Virus record (IMG/VR): IMGVR_UViG_3300020463_000055
Span: 1-35,336 of that record
DNA from: a virus
Reading direction: 5' to 3' (one strand)
Length of the DNA: 35,336 bases
The position numbers and the translations under genes were made by a program. The notes under the pieces are model-generated. The model was not told the DNA's origin and did not search any database. It worked only from the letters and a program-made list of their open reading frames with translations. Of this stretch, positions 33,401-35,336 are shown piece by piece; position 1 is the stretch's first letter, and every line of letters starts with the position of its first letter.

Positions 33401-34984
33401 TTTGTTGAGATCGCTAGTAAAGCATGGAAAGGAATAACGAGCGCATTTAGCGCTGCTGCGAGCTGGGCAGGAGGCCTTATTGAAACGATTGCTGGTGGAT
33501 TATCTTCCTTTGGCAAGAGAGCTGCAGGGATAGCTTCAAAAGCTTGGGAAAGCATTACAGGAGTTTTTAGTGGGATATGGGAGTGGGCTTCAGGTATTGG
33601 TGGCAATGTTGTTGATGGGATCTTGGACGGTTTATCTAACTTAGCACAAAGAGCTAAAGATAAACTTAGCGAGATGAAAGATGCAGCTCTCGATATTTTT
33701 AGTATCGGCTCTCCTTCTAAGTGGTTTCAAAATGAAGTCGGTAAGAACATCGGCGAAGGTATGATCATCGGCTTAGACCAAACTGCTGGTCCTGGAATGG
33801 AAAAATCAATGAGTTCCTTAAAAGATAAAGCTGAATCTGGCATTAAGGGAGGAAATTTTCAAACAGGCATGGGAGATTCTATTGTAAAAGAAGTAAAGGC
33901 TATGGGGCCTCTTTTGGTTGCCGCAACAACTGCAGCTATGATGCAAATGGGAGAAGCTTTTAAAGAAGGAGGAAATTTTATAGGTAAATTGTTTAATTCA
34001 TCTATAGCTGGTACGATCAATGATGTTTTAGGAGCTATTTTTGGAGAAATTCCTAAAAAAATAATATCTTCGCTATCTGGAGTATTCCCTGTTTTGAAAG
34101 ATGCTTTTTTCAAAATGGCAAAGTTGGTTAAGATAGGCATGAAATTATTTAGTAGTACTTTTAAAACTAGCAATATTGGTGATATGTTCAAGAGTGTTAT
34201 GAACACTGTCGGAAGCGTAGCAAAAAGAGTTCTTAACTTAGTCACGAAGCAAATGATAAAGCTATCTACCGTGATTGGGATAATGGGCAAAAGAAGTATG
34301 GGAATGTCCAAACTTAGTATTTTCTCGAGACAAAACAAGAATATATTCTTATCCCTTTCGTACATGTTTAAAGACATGGTAAGAGTTTTAAGAAAAATTA
34401 AATTCCAAGTAGTACATGCAACTCTTCAAAATGTCTTACATTCAGTTCAAATGCTAGATGAAACTTTTAGCTTGCTCGGAAAGATGAAACCAACCGATAT
34501 CGGTGGTAAAGGCCTGTTTAGTCAAAGTTTTAGTGATAAAATTCTTGATTCTTTCGATCAAATCGGTATAATGCTGTCTGAAATTGGCTACATAACAGAA
34601 ATGCATCTAGGCAGTTATGATAATAGGCCAACCCAAGCTATGTACAAAGCTATTGTAGAAACAGCCAAGATATCTAAAATGATTAAAAGATCATTTGCCG
34701 GCGAAGCGGGTACTGTGGTACAAGTTGTTAGTGCGATGGTTCAAGCATACAATGATACCTATAGCGCCTTGACCGATGCGTCTCAACAAGAAATTCCTCT
34801 TAAAGTCGCGTTAGATAATTTTGCTAATAAAGTGGGAGTAGGTAACGAAACTTTTACAGTAAAGAATGAAAAACTTAATTTTACAGTTAATGTAGCTGTT
34901 GTTTTAGATGCTGAAAAAATGACCGATACGCTAACGAATAGAAGAATTATGGGTCAAAGGACTCTAAAGAAAGCGTTAGAATAA
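30437..34984 (+). CDS. Tail tape measure protein (1515 aa)
   Basis: I start at the ATG at 30437, six bases after GAGGG, rather than the in-frame TTG at 30431. The protein is long, helical and Ala/Gly/Lys/Met-rich, with many hydrophobic segments and two copies of the tape-measure signature GxxSPSxxxxxxGxxxxxG near residues 960 (GINSPSTKMAEAGDNLIDGI) and 1090 (SIGSPSKWFQNEVGKNIGEG). Such proteins set tail length and occupy the tube lumen. It is far longer than T4 gp29 (590 aa); by the usual 1.5 Å per residue this would imply a tail of about 220 nm, if the rule holds here. Three genes separate it from the tube gene, as is typical. Confidence 0.92.
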   Translation: MADTSDLGQQAELLAQINSLLAKRCDLEAKIASSCGQQGAMAGEMAAATGQQAQGLKQLGGGWSEVNDALDEGSKKQKNITKDSKSFLKTMLDKSKGIGGAAIGLGVFTKGLKFAAQGLKGAAMAGKSFVKGVFNIGKSILKIPFKVFGGLISMANKNASAGTALRQAYEDVRKEFGSFSEGPAKNVIAGFNDMTSSAGNLAGTGLSASRVFGYGPDGMAKMMGAVADIAKGLGPAINLLGDEFGKVAEQAVMFSKGLGLSGEQMGKLMKDAKLSGKSQTDMMTEVGSMSLQMADKFGLSSKDIGRDIADMKSDFVSFGNVSTTEMAAASAYARSLGMDMKDLKGVVDKFDDFEGAAESVGQLNQAFGIQLDTMKMMNAENPAERIDMMRKAFFQAGKSVENMTRQEKKLLMQQTGLTESALKNAFAAENQGVAYEDFADAAADAEEDQLSQEEVMLKLADAIEKVAAAGPGFTGMFDAFSKGFMKAVMYDKDMKELFRTIRSMLRAVFRLGKEFGKFFVALLKGSGVIKALKDFFNPKIITEFTGVVTPVLKDLAKFLTTGEGDPNKIFDKFFGALDDMFTARGKAGKAVLGSVGRLAKMFVTLFDRVVAWATPKIMPYLQGMFKRISKFFGKGGAGSGMTKALGGLLLKVFVGAIKGALSATGGAIKALGKSFKQWFDKDAPNAVRAAATGANMLGVGAKIMGKFGVALNPVAAMAMASASFSKGFENMEKSVDKGITGVNRQLSVGAASYVELLTFGLMPDSVSTEVGNFMGKLLGTIDGFAKQIGAESIWGAMKERIGGTIEMFRGLGDMVRGLFSGDSDKVQEGLERITKGFIQKIKGTFKLIGIIVKAIFTKLVPFVFKALMNVAKTILKWTVTHLPMTIYKGLKAIVVGVGKAIMGLFSFFFDPKYRSEMLTKAINFAGGIYEGLVEGLSRFIGYMAEWLGDIWTTFTEFWGINSPSTKMAEAGDNLIDGIISTLMYLPNKFVEIASKAWKGITSAFSAAASWAGGLIETIAGGLSSFGKRAAGIASKAWESITGVFSGIWEWASGIGGNVVDGILDGLSNLAQRAKDKLSEMKDAALDIFSIGSPSKWFQNEVGKNIGEGMIIGLDQTAGPGMEKSMSSLKDKAESGIKGGNFQTGMGDSIVKEVKAMGPLLVAATTAAMMQMGEAFKEGGNFIGKLFNSSIAGTINDVLGAIFGEIPKKIISSLSGVFPVLKDAFFKMAKLVKIGMKLFSSTFKTSNIGDMFKSVMNTVGSVAKRVLNLVTKQMIKLSTVIGIMGKRSMGMSKLSIFSRQNKNIFLSLSYMFKDMVRVLRKIKFQVVHATLQNVLHSVQMLDETFSLLGKMKPTDIGGKGLFSQSFSDKILDSFDQIGIMLSEIGYITEMHLGSYDNRPTQAMYKAIVETAKISKMIKRSFAGEAGTVVQVVSAMVQAYNDTYSALTDASQQEIPLKVALDNFANKVGVGNETFTVKNEKLNFTVNVAVVLDAEKMTDTLTNRRIMGQRTLKKALE

Positions 34985-34986
34985 TT

Positions 34987-35166
34987 ATGAATAAAGTCAA
35001 TAAAGAAGATTTGGATAAAGACAAAGTAAAAGAAGTATTTAAAAAAATAACCGATAACTTCCCGTTTGACAAGTACGAAAAACTAGTAGAAGCTTTAGAG
35101 AAAGTTATGACTGATCCGGCGATGAAGAAAGAAATTAAGCTATACTTAGAGGAGCTAAATAACTAA
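34987..35166 (+). CDS. Small acidic/basic helical protein after the tape measure (59 aa)
   Basis: The ATG lies 2 bases after the tape measure stop, and its TAA overlaps the next ATG as TAATG, so it is embedded in a coupled string. The protein is Lys/Glu/Asp-rich and probably a pair of helices (VKEVFKKITDNFPFDKYEKL and a second helix to the end). No family is recognised. It was recovered by reading the sequence directly. Confidence 0.65.
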   Translation: MNKVNKEDLDKDKVKEVFKKITDNFPFDKYEKLVEALEKVMTDPAMKKEIKLYLEELNN

Positions 35167-35336
35167 TGTCAGATGAGAAGAAAATATACCCTGAAGGAAC
35201 TGGAGAATCTCCTCACTCTGGAGTTACTCCTGGATCACATCAGGTAGCTGTTCCAGGCACAGACGACATACCAAATAGTACCAAAGCTACTCTAAAGAAA
35301 TATCTAAGCGAAAATTCAAAAAAAAATGTCTACTCA
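35166..35336 (+). CDS. Unknown protein, truncated by the right edge (57 codons seen)
   Basis: It starts at the ATG overlapping the previous stop (TAATG) and stays open to the last base. The visible N-terminus is polar, rich in Pro, Gly, Ser and Lys (IYPEGTGESPHSG, then HQVAVPGTDDIPN), with no signal peptide or membrane segment. Tail baseplate genes would be expected next, but these residues are too few to assign. Confidence 0.55.
   Translation, partial: MSDEKKIYPEGTGESPHSGVTPGSHQVAVPGTDDIPNSTKATLKKYLSENSKKNVYS

Noticed and set aside
33859-34377. Minus-strand 172-aa hydrophobic ORF in the tape measure gene
   Set aside because: It arises from the antisense of a helical Lys/Met/Gly-rich region; there is no promoter, ribosome site or known motif.
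1-35336. CRISPR arrays, tRNAs, insertion sequences or host-derived metabolic genes
   Set aside because: No regularly spaced direct repeats, cloverleaf-like segments, transposase motifs or metabolic enzyme motifs were seen on either strand by reading; a scan by tRNAscan and a repeat finder would settle the matter.

Overview
The window is one continuous, entirely plus-strand structural module of a T4-like contractile-tailed phage. The DNA is AT-rich, genes are packed end to end (many TAATG stop/start overlaps), and there are no tRNAs, insertion sequences, CRISPR arrays or host genes. The content (gp46-type recombination ATPase, terminase, portal, gp21-type protease, gp22-type scaffold, gp23-type capsid, neck proteins, contractile sheath, tube, tape measure) points to a T4-superfamily myovirus. 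The divergence, the AT bias and the large beta-rich virion proteins suggest an environmental, perhaps marine, phage, but the host cannot be read from the sequence.

Layout. 1-3676: the C-terminal part of a gp46/SbcC/Rad50-like subunit (cut by the left edge), a small zinc-ribbon protein, a small unknown, and the terminase large subunit (gp17). 3722-13034, head: portal (gp20), an unknown 277-aa protein, prohead protease (gp21), five small proteins that look like decoration or prohead-core components, a very acidic 538-aa scaffold (gp22-like) and a 656-aa major capsid protein (gp23). A strong terminator follows. 13147-16729: a 520-aa P-loop kinase-like protein, a small coiled-coil protein, and two beta-rich virion proteins that share a C-terminal module. 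16800-19888: neck and tail-completion genes (gp13-, gp14- and gp15-like). 19971-28866: two very large tandem tail-sheath paralogues (1302 and 1478 aa) and the tail tube (gp19), closed by a second strong terminator. 28995-35336: a gp26-like baseplate/tail-assembly protein, an overlapping small ORF reached through a T7 tract, an unknown, a 1515-aa tape measure protein, and two small ORFs, the last cut by the right edge.

How it fits together: portal, scaffold, capsid protein and core proteins build a prohead. The gp21-like protease cuts at (I/L)xE sites, the terminase fills the head, the neck proteins close it, and a sheath/tube tail set by the tape measure is attached.

The most interesting points are these. 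(1) The kinase-like protein after the capsid gene carries an N-terminal (I/L)xE site and ends in an RWxx(L/N)AG(I/L) motif that also ends the scaffold, so it may be packaged cargo. (2) A perfect 11-bp hairpin buries the ribosome binding site of the gp13-like gene. (3) There are two tandem giant sheath genes, one with three similar inserted beta domains. (4) There is a possible +1 frameshift, or a homopolymer error, joining the gp26-like gene to the next ORF.
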